Source: Alentia gelatinosa (lineage: Eukaryota > Annelida > Polychaeta > Phyllodocida > Polynoidae). From it: a stretch of 64,000 nt of DNA. The stretch spans positions 6,953,694 through 7,017,693 of the forward strand of contig OX465584.1 in the NCBI GenBank assembly GCA_950022655.1, given 5' to 3'. The stretch's first letter is position 1; every line of letters starts with the position of its first letter. The notes below the pieces were generated by a model. It worked only from the letters and a program-made list of their open reading frames with translations, was not told the origin of the DNA and searched no databases. Positions 35,101-50,100 of the stretch are shown here, one piece after another. Both the position numbers and the translations under genes were made by a program.

Positions 35101-38100
35101 AACATATATCATTTTACACAGAGCTACGAGCACTCGTGGAGCAATGACTATGGCTACTTGATGTTTACAAACATAGATAACGTTTTAGACAGAGGTACGA
35201 GCACTTGTGGGGAGATGACCGTGGCCACTTGATGCCTACAAACGCAGATAGCGTTTTACACGGAGCTACGAGCACTCGTGGAGTGATGACTGTGGCCACT
35301 AGATATCTACAAACATAGATGTTTTACACAGAGATATGTACCCTCGTGGGGCAATGACCATGGCCACTTGATGTTTACAAACATAGATAACATTTTAGAC
35401 AGAGGCACGAGCACTTGTGGGGTGATGACCATGGCCATTAGATGTCTACAAATATTTATAAAATTTTACAGGGAGGACAGCCCAATTAATTATCCAGTAT
35501 CTCCATTGTAACACTATACTTCTACATCACAAATATCATATCATGTATGTAAAAAAAATATACTACATTGATTTGCAAAATTTCGAATTGACACCTTCCA
35601 TTGACATCTCCTAGAACATCAATTCCTTGTTTTTTCAGTAATTATAGAAAAGGATTTCAGCATACCAGTTACCTGTTAGGTGCAAAGTTACCTAAAAGAC
35701 ATCCAAAGAGAAGGTCAGGCTTACCGGATAGCAGCTAAGCGGAGAGTGGACTGCGACTTCTTGTCCGACTCGTCTGTCTGAGTATTCAGCTGACAAACCT
35801 GAATAGAGAAAAGATGTGGAAACTTGTCAGCAAGAATTATTACATTTGCCAATATTTATTACAAGGATGTGTTAGATTTTAGATTAAATCCCGTCAAAAT
35901 TCTGGTGATGTTGCAACTGGTTTTATACTCTTTAGTGTGAACATGGATGCAAGCCACCGTTATTAAAACAAAATTATAAAAAACAAACTTGAGGATGACT
36001 GTGGTTACTCAGACTTATCACAGCGAGTCATAAATCAGACACTTATCAAAGTGACAGTCGAAACTCAGACACTTATCGCAGCGACAGTCGTGACTTAGAC
36101 ACTTATTACAGCGACAGTTATAAATCAAACACTTATCGGCGACAGTTGTAACTCACATTTATCAAAGGGAATCGTAAATCAGACACTTATCACAGTGACA
36201 GTCGTAACTAAGACACTCATCACAGCGACAGTTGTAACTCACATTTATCAAAGGGAATCGTAAACCAGACACTTATTACAGTGACAGTCGTAACTAAGAC
36301 ACTCATCACAGCGACAGTTGTAACTCACATTTATCAAAGGGAATCGTAAACCAGACACTTATTACAGTGACAGTCATAACAAAGACACTCATCACAGCGA
36401 CAGTTGTAACTCACATTTATCAAAGGGAATCGTAAATCAGATACTTATCACAGTGACAGTCGTAACTAAGACACTCATCACAGCGACAGTTGTAACTCAC
36501 ATTTATCAAAGGGAATCGTAAACCAGACACTTATTACCGTGACAGTCGTCACTAAGACACTCATCACAGTGACAGTCGTAATTGAGACACTTATCAAAGT
36601 GAGTCGTAACTGAGACTTTCGCACTTACCACAGTGAGGAGTTGACGGAGGTAAGGACTGAGGAAGTGCGGCAGGGTGACCACGAGACGATGCAGCGCTGT
36701 CAGTCCACACGTCAACACCAGCTCATGTCTGCAAAAAACAATCACATTTTTCTCAGGGACATCCAAAATATTCTGTCCATTAGGTACACATGAATCGATA
36801 TATTATCTAATGTTGGAATTCCGTCATTTGCCGGAAAACTTGGATCCCTGCATACAATAGGGAGGTATTTCAAAAATAGAAAAGACGATTTTTTTTTAAT
36901 TAAGTTTTTTTTTCATCGGCTGTGCTAGGTAGTGATTATTTGTCACCTCTTAAATTTCTTTTTCCTAAGAGGAAACACCTTATAAGCTTCATCCCTATTA
37001 TGGGCACACGAAAACTTAAAGAAGGCTGATTACAACGAGAAAGACTCACTCTGCGATGAAGTCCTTGTTGGCGAGCAGCTCGAGCAGCGGGTTGAGCAGC
37101 TGAGGCAGGTGGGGGATGGCGTGCGCGCGCACCACCGATACCACTTCCGCTTCGACCAGGAGCACGCTGCCCACCACAGCAGCAGGCTGGTCAGCCGCCA
37201 CGCGCGACATCACCTTCTTCAGCACCTTGATAACCAGGCAGAGTATACCATCAGTATTGTATTTGTAGTATACCATTGTATTGCCATAAAACCTTCTGTC
37301 CAAAACAAATATCATATTCCTATCTGTACTTAAATAGCTATAAAAAGCAAAAATGTGGTCTGGGTCACCTAGTGACTCTACAAGCAGGTGTATTACCGTA
37401 GGCTATAGCTATAACCTATAAGACCAGCTGCCCACTAATGAAACCCTGGATAAGAAGGTTATCTGGGTATGAGTAAATCAATGTTAACAGAGTAAATGGA
37501 AGAACGCCTAATGTTGTCTATCGAATGTGCTTCAGTAAAAATATTTCCTTTAATTGATTAAAAAAAACACATTGATCCATCTTCCTCATGACATACAAGT
37601 AGTTCAATAACCCACAGAGAATCTTACAAGTAGCCCGATAACTCACATTGACAAAACACACCCAATTCTTCTCGCCGATAATCTTACAAGTAGCCCATAA
37701 AACTCACATTGACAAAACACACCCGATTCTTTTTGCCAATAATCGTACAAGTTGCCCGTAAAGCTCACATTGACAAAACATGCCTGATTATTCTCACCGA
37801 TAATCTTACAAGTAACCCGTAAAACTCACATTGACAAAACAAGCCTGATTCTTCTCACCGATAATCTTACAAGTAACCCGTAAAACTCACATTGACAAAA
37901 CACGCCTGATTCTTCTCACCGATAATCTTACAAGTAACCCGTAAAACTCACATTGACAAAACAAGCCTGATTCTTCTCACTGATAATCTTACAAGTAACC
38001 CGTAAAACTCACATTGACAAAACACGCCTGATTCTTCTCGCCAAGAACCTTGCAGAGCAGTTTGAGGTTGAAGAGCGCCATCTGCTGCGTGGCTGTGACG

Positions 38101-41100
38101 TCAGCGTCCTGCACGTTGCCGGTTGCCATGGAGATGGTGAGCAGCGTCTCAACAATCTCCAGCAGAGGCGCGCACTGGTCGTCGGTAGGTGGCGTGACCA
38201 GCAGCGCCTGCAGCTTGGACGCCAGCAGTTCTAAGGCCTTGCGCCGCACCCCGTGAAGGTCAAGGTTGAGCAGCCCCGACACCACCTCGAGGAGAACGCG
38301 CGTCGGAAGCAGGTAGAGAACCTGAAGGTCAAAGGTCAAGGTCACGCATCATCTCAGATGTCGTCTGCATCATAAAACTTGAGTATACAGTGGAATTTTA
38401 GTAAGCAATATTTTCTACAGTGTAGTATACATGTATATGCTTTCCTCAATAGTCTTATGAAATATGCAGCCAGTCAGAAGAAATATGATTATTTAGGATC
38501 TAGAAATACGTATTCACAGGAAATGTATTGCATTTATTCCCGAAGAGAGCAATGGGACGTTATGGTTTGTTACCAAAATCTAAACATTTTGTACAACATT
38601 ATATGAGAAAATTCGGTAATTTTCTTTAAATACATTTTAATTGTTACTTTTGCACTATTTACACATAGAAATAGGACAGATCGTATTCCTCACCTAACAA
38701 GAAAAATAAGCGAGGCTACTTTTGATTCACCAGCATGATAAAAAGCCTTGATGAAAAAGGGTCGGAACTTAACTTAAAACATATGGACCCAAACACCTCA
38801 GCTGAATGAACTGACCTTGTCGATGACCTCGTAGGCTTTGCCCATGATGGCCTTCCAGAACTTTGCGTGGGGTGTGGCGGCGACATTGTTGTGGGTGCGG
38901 GCCACAGCTAAGAGATAGACGACGGCTTCCTTGACGAAGCGGTGGAAGGTGGTGCCAGCCACGTCGCCAGTCTGTACTACCTACAATGTCAGTCGGGGTC
39001 GTGAAAAAAAGAGGAAATAGTTTTAACGTGGAATTTACTGCCTCAGACTGAGAAAACACAATGTTATTGGCCATGGAATGGGGCTGGGTGTGTGGGGAGG
39101 TTAGAACCACAGTTTATTGGTGTGAACGAGGGCCAATTTTTTCTCTCTTTGTTTTACACAAGATAAAGAATCATGAACTGAAAAGAAGGATTTTTTTGGG
39201 AAAAAGGATAACTGCCATCTCTGACAACACAGATCCCACATCAGTGGGCCAATCAGCTTTATCAGAATAAAACTTTATTAGAATGTTGACGAGAGTTCCA
39301 TTTTCAGTTTATAGCAGTGGTTTTAAGCCGTGAAATTGTAATGGGCAGGCATTGGACATTGCGTGGACTGTTATCAAAGTGGCCAGACACAGGGATGCCA
39401 GTTGGGGTCAGAAAAAAACATTGAAATATTTTCCATTTGAATACAGGGTTGACGCATTACATGCATATAACAGTGGGAAATCAGAGGATTAAGGGAAAGT
39501 TCAAGTTTTAACATGGGTTATCGAGGAGGTTCAGTTGGGATCATGGGCTGTGGCTGAATTGTGAAATTTAACAGTTGGTATGTCAATATTACATAAGGAA
39601 AACAATTTTTATCCTGATAATGGAAACATTGGAAACTGACGTCAGACATCATGTGGGCCGTTATTAAAGTGGGCAGACATCGAATATCATGTGGGCTTTT
39701 ATTAAATTGAGCAGATATCAGACATCATGTGCGCTTTTATTAAATTGGGCAGATATCGGACATCTTGTGGGCTGTTATTAAAGTGGGAAGACAGCGGACA
39801 TCAATTTGTGGCCACTTCTCCGGTGTTAGTGTGTAGACTGACCTGAGTGACGAGCGTCTGTGTCGACAGCAGACGTGTGAGTAGACGGGTCACGTGGTAC
39901 TGCAGTAGCCGCCGCTGGTGCCCGGTCAGCGTGTCCACATCAACCAACGACAGCATGCCGCTCTGAGACGGCTTTCTCTGCCTGCCCCCTGAATCAGCAC
40001 ATCAATCACCACAATCAAAATACCATTTATCTGCTAGATCTATCACTGTTTCTTTATGAACGGGCCGCTCTGCTTGCCCCCTGAATCAGCACATCAATCA
40101 CCACAATCAAAATACCATTTATCTGCTAGATCTATCAATGTTTCTTTATGAACGGGCCGCTCTGAGACCGCTTCCTCTGCCTGCCCCCTGAATCACATCA
40201 ATCACCACATTCAAAATACCATTTATCTGCTAGATCTATCACTGTTTCTTTATGAACGGGCCGCTCTGAGACCGCTTCCTCTGCCTGCCCCCTGAATCAC
40301 ATCAATCACCACATTCAAAATACCATTTATCTGCTAGATCTATCACGGTTTCTTTATGAACGGGCCGCTCTGAGACCGCTTCCTCTGCCTGCCCCCTGAA
40401 TCACATCAATCACCACATTCAAAATACCATTTATCTGCTAGATCTATCACTGTTTCTTTATGAACGGGCCGCTCTGAGACCGCTTCCTCTGCCTGCCCCC
40501 TGAATCACATCAATCACCACATTCAAAATACCATTTATCTGCTAGATCTATCACTGTTTCTTTATGAACGGGCCGCTCTGAGACCGCTTCCTCTGCCTGC
40601 CCCCTGAATCACCACATCAATCACCACAATCAGAATACCATCTATCTGCTAGATCTATCACTGTTTCTTTATGAACGGGCCGCTCTGCTTGCCCCCTGAA
40701 TCACCACATCAACCACCGCAATCAGAATACCATCTATCTGCTAGATCTATCACTGTTTCTTTATTAATGGGGCCCCTGAATCACCACATCAACCACCGCA
40801 ATCAAGATACAATTTATTAACAGATAACAATTGAGAGATACAGAACAGACGTTTGATCTTGAACTTGAAAGTTATTTTGTCATTGTATGTGGTAAACGTG
40901 CAATCAGCTGAAGCAACTGCTTTCAGTGGCGGCTAGTGTGTGTCACCTGTTGTTTTTAGATTCCCTGATTGGTACCTGGTTTTTGACATTGACCCTTACC
41001 TTTGGTTTGACCTTGACCCTGGTCATGCTGCTCGGCCAGCCACTGGAGGAAGCGTACGAGCTGCGTGGCTGTCTCGACCATGGTGGCCACCTCGAACTGC

Positions 41101-44100
41101 TCGCAGATACTCAGCCCGAACTCCAGATCCTGCTCCATATTCCCACTCACCTAGAGTACGATAAAATATAAACATACTATCTGGTTGGTTTGTTTGTTTG
41201 GGTAGTTTAACGTCCAATTTGTCCCATCAGACTTACTTTGGATTTGACCAAATCTATGAGATGAATGTAGGTAGAAACCCATCCTAACACATTTACCAAG
41301 GTGAGAGTTCCTTTACTTTCCACACCACATAGACATGGTATGAGAAGGATTGGCCTTTGAAATCTACCACTGCGGGGGGTGAAGGAGAAAAGTGGCTGCA
41401 TTGGGACTTAAATCAGTCCAACAACCTTGGGATTACAAGTCCAGTGCTCTTTACCACTGAGCTAACTCCCCACCCTGGTCGCTTTAGTTATGCTTGCATG
41501 CAAGCATATCCGGTCTGCACCACGAAGAGGCAAGGTGACCACGAGGGTGAACAGATTGGTAATTGCTGTCCACCCCAGCAGACCCTCATGCCTGGTTACA
41601 TACCACATATAAAACGTTAGAATACTGTCGGATCTGCTTGGAGTTGCTCCCCCACATGGAGACAGACCTGACCAGAACTATGCGTGAAGAGTGAAGTGCC
41701 ATGAGAGTGAGAATCACATGGAGAGAAATACTCGAAACTGCTCTTCATTTTTGTACTCCTCTACTCAGAGGTGTTTATTCTCTTATATATTTCTAGCCAT
41801 GCCGAAAACAGAATTTAATGCTGTGGTTTTCTGGTCCCCTTACCTTGAGAGATGCCTCTGAGATTAGATCAGTGCCATGGCAAATGTCCTAGATAGAAAT
41901 CATATTCCTATCTGTACTTAGTTATAAAAAGCAAAAATGTGGTCAGGTCACCCAGTGACTCTACAACAATAGGCTATATCCATAACCTATAAAACCAACC
42001 ATCCACCTGCTAATAATGTTTGGGCTCACTGTAACATAGTGAATCAACTATGAAGCAATGACTTTGTAAATGAGTAAAATGTTTTTTCAACCATTTTAGG
42101 TAAATGATGATAAGAAAATGTATGTTTTCTCTTAATACTGTGAACATAGACTAGACTGACCGTGTCGGGCGGAAGTTCATGCTGGGTGGCCGGTGACTCC
42201 GTGTCGCGGTGCTGAGTGGCGTTGGTCACGATGAGAGTGAGAACCCGCCACAGCGCTGTCTCCGGACCGAGCGTGCTGATGAGTGTCGTGAAGACAGCCT
42301 GTGCGCGGTGACGGGGGATCGACCGCTGAGCATCCACGAACACCTGTGTAAGTAGGAAACATATATTAGCAAGAGTGAAAATTGTGAACCGACCTAGTAT
42401 TACTCTACTCCTGTGTTTTAGTTGTTACTCAATGCCCATGGAATATTTAGTAAAAATACTCAATGGGGGATTATGTCACAAATATTAGCCAATTGGTCAT
42501 GTGAGGGTTGAGAGTTTTCTCAACTGGTCAAGTTGTTTACAGTAATTTCCTGTATGTTATTAAGTGAAAGTATTTGTGGTACACACCTGAACAAGGTTCT
42601 TTTATCTGGTAAGAGTGTTTATATTCATTTATATTTGTATTTACATGCAACGCAATTTGTCATCTAATAAGTCTATTTATAGTACACGCCTGAACAAAGT
42701 TTTATCACCTCATGAGAGTATTCAAGATACAAACCTGCACAATCTGAGTGATGAGGTGGTCGGTGTCCTTCGAGGTGTTGGATCGGGCCCCGAGAAGGGC
42801 TGGCACGATGGTGGTGATGGTACGCGACACCACTCGCAGACTGTGCTCATCGTCCGCTGCCAGTAGCCCGGTGCCCACGAAGGTGAAGATGGACATCACG
42901 TGGTGCAGCAGGTGCTCCTTCAGGGACAAATAATACGCCCGTAAGTTTACATTCTTTTAGAGACACACCAGATGGCGCTACATCGTGCCCTCGATGATTA
43001 TCTTAGAGAGTTTCTCCAGAGAATACATGGCGATTGATTGCATGTTTATATGGCAGGCCTACCGTCTGTGTACAAGGGAGGTAGCAAAGCAGAAATTGAA
43101 ATTTTAACAGAATTTTCTTATATTCCATATTGAATAAATAATTTTGAAATTTTCTGAGATAGTCTAAGAAAACAATGGAGACATGATCTATGGGTCTATT
43201 GGGATAGAAATATGTCCATAAAGGATTTCTGAAAAATGGACCTGTGACCCCCCCCCCCCCCCCCCCCTGAAATGAAATCTCTTTTTTCGAAAAACCCATG
43301 TAAAAAGACTAAAACCTAAAACTGTATTGTATGGCCATAAAACCTTTTGTCCAAAACAGAAATCATATTCTTATCTGTACTTATCTGTTAGCTACTAATA
43401 GCAAAAATGTGGTCAGGTCACTTAGTGACTCTACAAGCAGTTGTACTACAGTAGGCTATAGCCATAACCTAAAGACCAACCGTCCACCCTCTAAACACGT
43501 TCTTAAGACAAACACCTACATTACACATATCATCTGGCTTGACTTCAGTTTTAGATGAAGACTTTAAGAGGTTTTTGTTTTTTGTTTGTTTGGGTAGTTT
43601 AACGTCCAATTTGTTCAATTAGACTTGTAATTGTACTCACAGGGAAGTAGAAAGCGAGATTGGCCATCACACCGAGAGCATGCTGTTTGGTTTGAGTGTT
43701 GGCGCGTGGGTTCCGTACCACTTGTACAAGCACTTCAATGTTTACGCTCTCTGAAAACAAAAAAAAACAGCGTGTTAGATAGATGATGGTTGACAGTGTT
43801 TTTTGCCTCATTATCCATTGGTATACAAAGTATCCATTGGGAATGTATGGGGACTCAGTAAATCACAACCCATTGTTTATCATCTATGGTATACAAAGTA
43901 CCCATTGAGAATGTATGGGGACTCAGTAAATCACAACCCATTGTTTATCATCTATGGTATACAAAGTACCCATTGAGAATGTATGTGGACTTCGTAAACC
44001 ACTACCCACATGATTCTCTTTGTGATGTGATATTTATGTACCAACTCTGTAAATTACTTATATAAAGAATGCTGCTCAAGAGGATTAAAAGATAATGTTT

Positions 44101-47100
44101 TTAGAATCCGATGCTAATCTTTAATGTATAAGATTAAAAGGAATAATTATAAATGCTCAAAAACCAAAGAACTCGTTAGGTTCGGAGCTTAATCAGAAAT
44201 AAACAGATCTGACCTGAAATACATATTTATATTGGAAAGGATCGGATCTGATAACAGCAATTACTTTCAAACTTTGTCTGTAACATAAATATATTTTGCC
44301 ATGTACTAGACAACCTCTAAGTGGAATATATTTGCAGTAGAAGGTGGGTGTACCTTGTTTAGGGGCAAGTTGCTGCTGCTGCCACTTGTCAGTGAGGTTG
44401 TGTATGAGGGAGAGTACGAGGCGCTGGCGGTACTCCCACTCCTCACCCTCGTGACTCTGTAACCTGCGAAGAACACACACATTTAAACATGGGTCTCAAC
44501 CTCGTGATTCAGTAACCTGCGAAGAACACACACATTTAAACATGGGTCTCACCCTCGTGATTCAGTAACCTGCGAAGAACACACACATTTAAATATGGGT
44601 CTCACCCTCGTAACTCTGTAACCTGCGGAGAACACACACATTTAAACATGGGTCTCAACCTCGTGATTCAGTAACCTGCGAAGAACATACACATTTAAAC
44701 ATGGGTCTCAACCTCGTGATTCGGTAACCTGCGAAGAACACACACATTTAAACATGGGTCTCAACCTCGTGACTCTGTAACCTGCGAAGAACACACACAT
44801 TTAAACATGGGTCTCAACCTCGTGATTCAGTAACCTGCGAAGAACATACACATTTAAATATGGGTCTCACCCTCGTGATTCAGTAACCTGCGAAGAACAC
44901 ACACATTTAAATATGGGTCTCACCCTCGTAACTCTGTAACCTGCGGAGAACACACACATTTAAACATGGGTCTCAACCTCGTGATTCGGTAACCTGCGAA
45001 GAACATACACATTTAAATATGGGTCTCACCCTCGTGATTCAGTAACCTGCGAAGAACACACACATTTAAATATGGGTCTCACCCTCGTAACTCTGTAACC
45101 TGCGGAGAACACACACATTTAAATGCAGTACTCACCCTCGTGATTCAGTAACCTGAGAGAACACACATTTAAACACGGGTCTCACCCTCGCGACTTGGTA
45201 ACCAGCAGAGTTTTGGTCAAAGTCATCATCTACATGTTTTAAGCAGAGTGATATGAATGAGGCAACAGCCAAGTGAATATCACGTAGCATTCAGACGAGT
45301 TGGAGAACAATGACTTTGACCAAAACAAGTTGCTTTCTGTATTTATCTCACCCCTGTACACACTAAAAGAACGGGCAACACACAGGATATAGACCAAGGA
45401 GAACAGACTGCAATACTTGCAGGGGCAAGGAAAATGGGTTCCCGATGTTAAGCCTATTGGACAAAAATATCAGGGTTGAGATAAATACACATTTAAACAT
45501 ACGTTAGCAACCTCGTGACTCGGTAACCTGGGGAGAACATACACATAAAAACATGGGTCTCACCCTCATGAATCGGTAACCTGCGGGGAACACACACATT
45601 TAAACATGGGTCTCACCCTCGTGAATCTGTGAAATGAAATACTACCTGCTTCTATGGGTGTAGTATAAATAATGTTCACATTCACTGGGACATAGTGAAT
45701 GAGCTATAAATCAATAACTCAATTAGTGCATAAAAAGGGGGTTTTTTTTCATTTTATTTTTAGATGTATGATAATAAGAAAATATAGTGATACATAGATA
45801 AGTCCCTGTGCCTCTGGTGTTGGTTGTTTGGGTAGTTTAACATCCAAAATGTTCTATTAGACTTACTTTGGGTTTGATGGTGAGCGAATCTATGAGTTGA
45901 ATTAAGGTAGAAATCTCACCCTTACACATTTACCGAGGTGAGAGTTTTTTTAGTTCCCACACCACATAGACATAGTATGATAAGGATTGGCCTTTGATAT
46001 AGCAGTAAATCTACAACTGTTGGGGAACTAACATGGACAAATTATTCAAGTAATGTGTACATCATCCAAGACGGGTAGAAGACACTGACTTTGTGAGCAG
46101 CTTGAAGAGCGCAGCCACACATGGCTCCGAGTCGCTCATCGACTTCCGCTGCTGCAGCGACTCGAGCAGGAAGGTCATCCGTTTCCATGATAATGTTGTG
46201 TCGACCGCTAACAACCTGTCGGGATTTAAACACCAGACTTAAATAACACTTCTGCATAGTCGATGGCCAAAAAAAAATTTAAATATGAGGTGGCCTATGC
46301 TATTACGATCAGCTAATACTAAGGATAACAACTCAAATAAAAAAACCAAATAAAAAACCCTAATGGGTTTAGAACTTGGCTGATTTAGCTGAAACTCAAG
46401 CCCAAACCTGGTGTATTTCTGTCTTTTTACTTAATATGAATTCTGTTATTGGTCATCATATTGTCTCCTTTGATTCTTATGTCCTAATTTACTTGTTTAC
46501 AGACTCAATAAAGCAGACTAGAATGAACTGATATTAAGTGGAGCCCGTAACTGTAGTGAGAACATACGGGCAATCTCAAAATGCAGTCTCAATTTTATTT
46601 TCTGTTCTGGTTAAGTCTCGCTTCAGCCACTATCGATATTTTGGATCGGTCTAGAGTTAAGTTTGATTATCGTTCTCAGTACATTCTTCGTCAACATGTG
46701 ACCTTGACCTGACCTTGACTTTCTCCTGTTCCTCACTGTCTTCGGGGTGGATGGCGTATCGTCATGTGACACCTCGTGCTGAATCTCGTCCCATTCCAAT
46801 CGAAGCTACAAGAAGAACACTGTATATACCATCTATGACATCTACGCATATACCATCTACGACATCTACGCATATACCATCTATGACATCTATGCATATA
46901 CCATCTATGACATCTACGGATATACCATCTACGACATCTACGCATATACCATCTATGACATCTATGCATATACCATCTATGACATCTACGCATACAACAT
47001 CTACGACATCTATGCACACACCACCCACAACATGTATGCATATACCATTTATGACATCTACGCATATACCATCTACGACATGTTTGCATATTCCCTCAAC

Positions 47101-50100
47101 AACATGTATTTTACTTATATAAAACTGGATCAAAAATCGTACAAATACACAATACTCCATGAGTTTGGATGGGGTACATGTAAAGTTTAAAAACTATTCT
47201 ATGGGTGTTGTGTAGTATTTATTGATGACATCAAAATGAACTAACCAATCAGCGGCCAGGATTTTGCAATGCTCTGACAAGGTGTAAATCTATTTCTGTT
47301 AATTTCCTTTTTGGTCATATTTTACTTGAATTAAATAACTATTTCAGTTAGTATGTACATATTTGTTAATATTCTAATGTCTTCGAGATGGAGTAAAATA
47401 AAATCTGAACAGCACTTGATCCGTAGAAGGTTGAGGTATGCCACTTCTTTTCGGTTAGCTACATAATTTCACTCGATCTTGGGAAATTACTATGCAACCA
47501 GAACCTTGTTTGTTTGGGTAGTTTAATGTCCTATTTGTTCAATTAGACTTACTTTGCTTTACTTTATTAAAATCTGCATATCCTGTTGGAATAACAAGGT
47601 ATGCTGCCTGGTTGATCATTTTCTCAATGTATGCGGTCTAGTGGGTCCAGGCATCTTACTCTTCTCAAATATATCTCATTGAAAACTTACGTTCCTCGAG
47701 GAAGTCAAGAATGCAGTTCGTTATTCGTAGCGGAGGAGAGTTTACCTGCTGTAGGAGACGATGAGCCTGGTTGGCGAGATCTGGACTGGCGGCAGTTTCA
47801 CCCACATCCAAGATGGCTGACACCATCTGACCACGCTCTGCATTCGATGGCAGGGCTTTGAAAAGTTCCCGTGACACCTACAACACAACATTGTCAAATA
47901 ATGTGGTACATTGTTTAAGGGATTTTCAATTGTTCACACGTAATTCAAGTTAGCTTTTTACTTGAAGGAACACAGGGAAATACATGTTTAAAGATTTGAT
48001 CAATAAAAACAGAATAATGCTCGTTTAACAGAAAAAACCCATACAAAAAACAGTTCATTTAACCCTTTAAGGGCAAGGACCAATGGTAATAGTATGTAGT
48101 TAAGGGCGGGTACTAGTGCTAATTTGTACCGCCAGTGGAAGGAAGTTTAAGGTCAAATGTAATGATTATATTAGTTTAGGACGTGGTAGAATATTGAATC
48201 ATTAATCCTATAAAATATTTCATATAGAATCTTTATCTGGGTGTTGTACCTATAAACTGTGAAAATTCCATGTCTATATACCCAATATTTCCGATTTTAT
48301 TCCATAAAAACGAAATTTTGAAAATTTAAGAAAATGATGCCTTTTGACAGTTGATGTCCTATGGTATCACCCGCCACGAATGAATTAAGATACATTTGAG
48401 CAGTAGCCTCACCTGAGCCATGACGATGGCGGCCGGCTGGTCCAGACCGGGCACTTTCTGAGGAGTCCGGAGCGCGGTGAGGACCAGCGTCCACGACCCG
48501 GACGCCACCGCCATCTCCCGCGCGTCCTCAACTCCCACCCGCGCCACCAGGTGTCGCAGCATCTCCACGTGCAGTGACGTCACGGCGCCGTCACGACACC
48601 TGGTGAGCACCTCGCGACCCACGTCCATCAGTCTCTCCAGGACGCACTGCGGTGAAACGAACAAGGGGCTGAGATTGGGGCATATCAGCAGGGATTCCTA
48701 TATACCTATGGCCGAACACTCTTTGGTTACACCACGCTACAGGGGGTGGAATAATTTACGTTTAATACCAAAGGTTGATGTTTCCTACCCAAGGTTGATG
48801 TTTAGACCAATCAGATCGTCTCTTACAAAATTCATATCCAATCATTGAGTTACTCAATAAGGTTGGATCTGGCTTTGCACTTGATGGTGCATAAGCAAAT
48901 TGTGCTATTTAGTGCTATCAAACTACATTTGAAGGTATATAGATTTTTATGTAAAAAGAGGGAACCCAAATTTCCAGAGATAAAAAGTCAAAGTTACTAT
49001 GTAAGGCTTGGAAAAATTACTGCCTGCGGCAAAGGCCTTGGGCAGTAATTTATCTGAGCCTTACCTCGTAACTTTCATTTTCTCTCACCGGAACATAGTT
49101 TCCTTCTAATCCTGCTGCTTATCTTTACTGCTATCTCTAATATTGTTAAGCTTTAGCGCACCAGAAAACAGAAAATCACTGCACAACTGTCACAATAGTT
49201 TAATTCCCCTCCGAGGTTTCACTTCAGTTCAGGCTGAGATGGGAGAATATCATCAGGGATTATCTCACCCCTGGTACAAGTTTACCCATTGGAATAACAT
49301 TAGAAAAAAATACTCAACGATCACCCCCGTAGAGTGGCAGTACTACGCCACGGCTGTGGCGTATTGAATTTCAGATGACATCATATGAATTTGCTAAGTA
49401 TATATTCAAATTATTCTGAAATTGTGATTGTTTAATGTCATAGAAAGGGGTGAGATAAATCCAGAACCACACTCGAATCGTAAAATACACAATACTCCAC
49501 TCGTTTTGGTTGGGCTGTAATCGTCACTCGGCCTCGCCTCGATGACAATTGCGGCCCATCCAAACTCGTGGAGTATTGTGTATTTATACGATTCTCGATG
49601 CAGTTCTATATAATTCCTATATACCTATGGCCGAACACTCTTTGGTTACACCACGCTACAGGGGGTGGAATAACTTATGTTTACTACCAAAGGTTGACAT
49701 TGAGACCAATCAGATTGTCTCGTACAAAATTCATATGAAAAGCGCGGTGGGGTTAAAACATAGAGTGTCAAGTTACTCAAGAAGGTTGGATGTGGCTTCA
49801 CGTTTGATGGCGGGTAAGCATATTATGCTATTTATCGTTTTTTAACTACATTTGAAGGTATATAGGAAATAGGGAAACCAAGTTTACAGAGAGAGAAAGT
49901 CCAAGTTACGAGGTAAGGCTCTGAAAAATTACTAAGTTATTTTTTCCGAGCCATAACTAGTAACTTTGAATCATATTCCTATCTGCACTGAGCTAGCTAT
50001 AAAAAGCAAAAATGTGGTCGGGTCACTTAGTGACTCTACAAGCATGTGTACTACAGTAGGCTATAGCCATAACCTAAAGACCAACCGTCCACCTGCTAAT

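Noticed and set aside
46715..47160. Repeat-rich frames on both strands near HEATR1 exon 18
   Set aside because: Produced by the 24-bp minisatellite (8-codon period).
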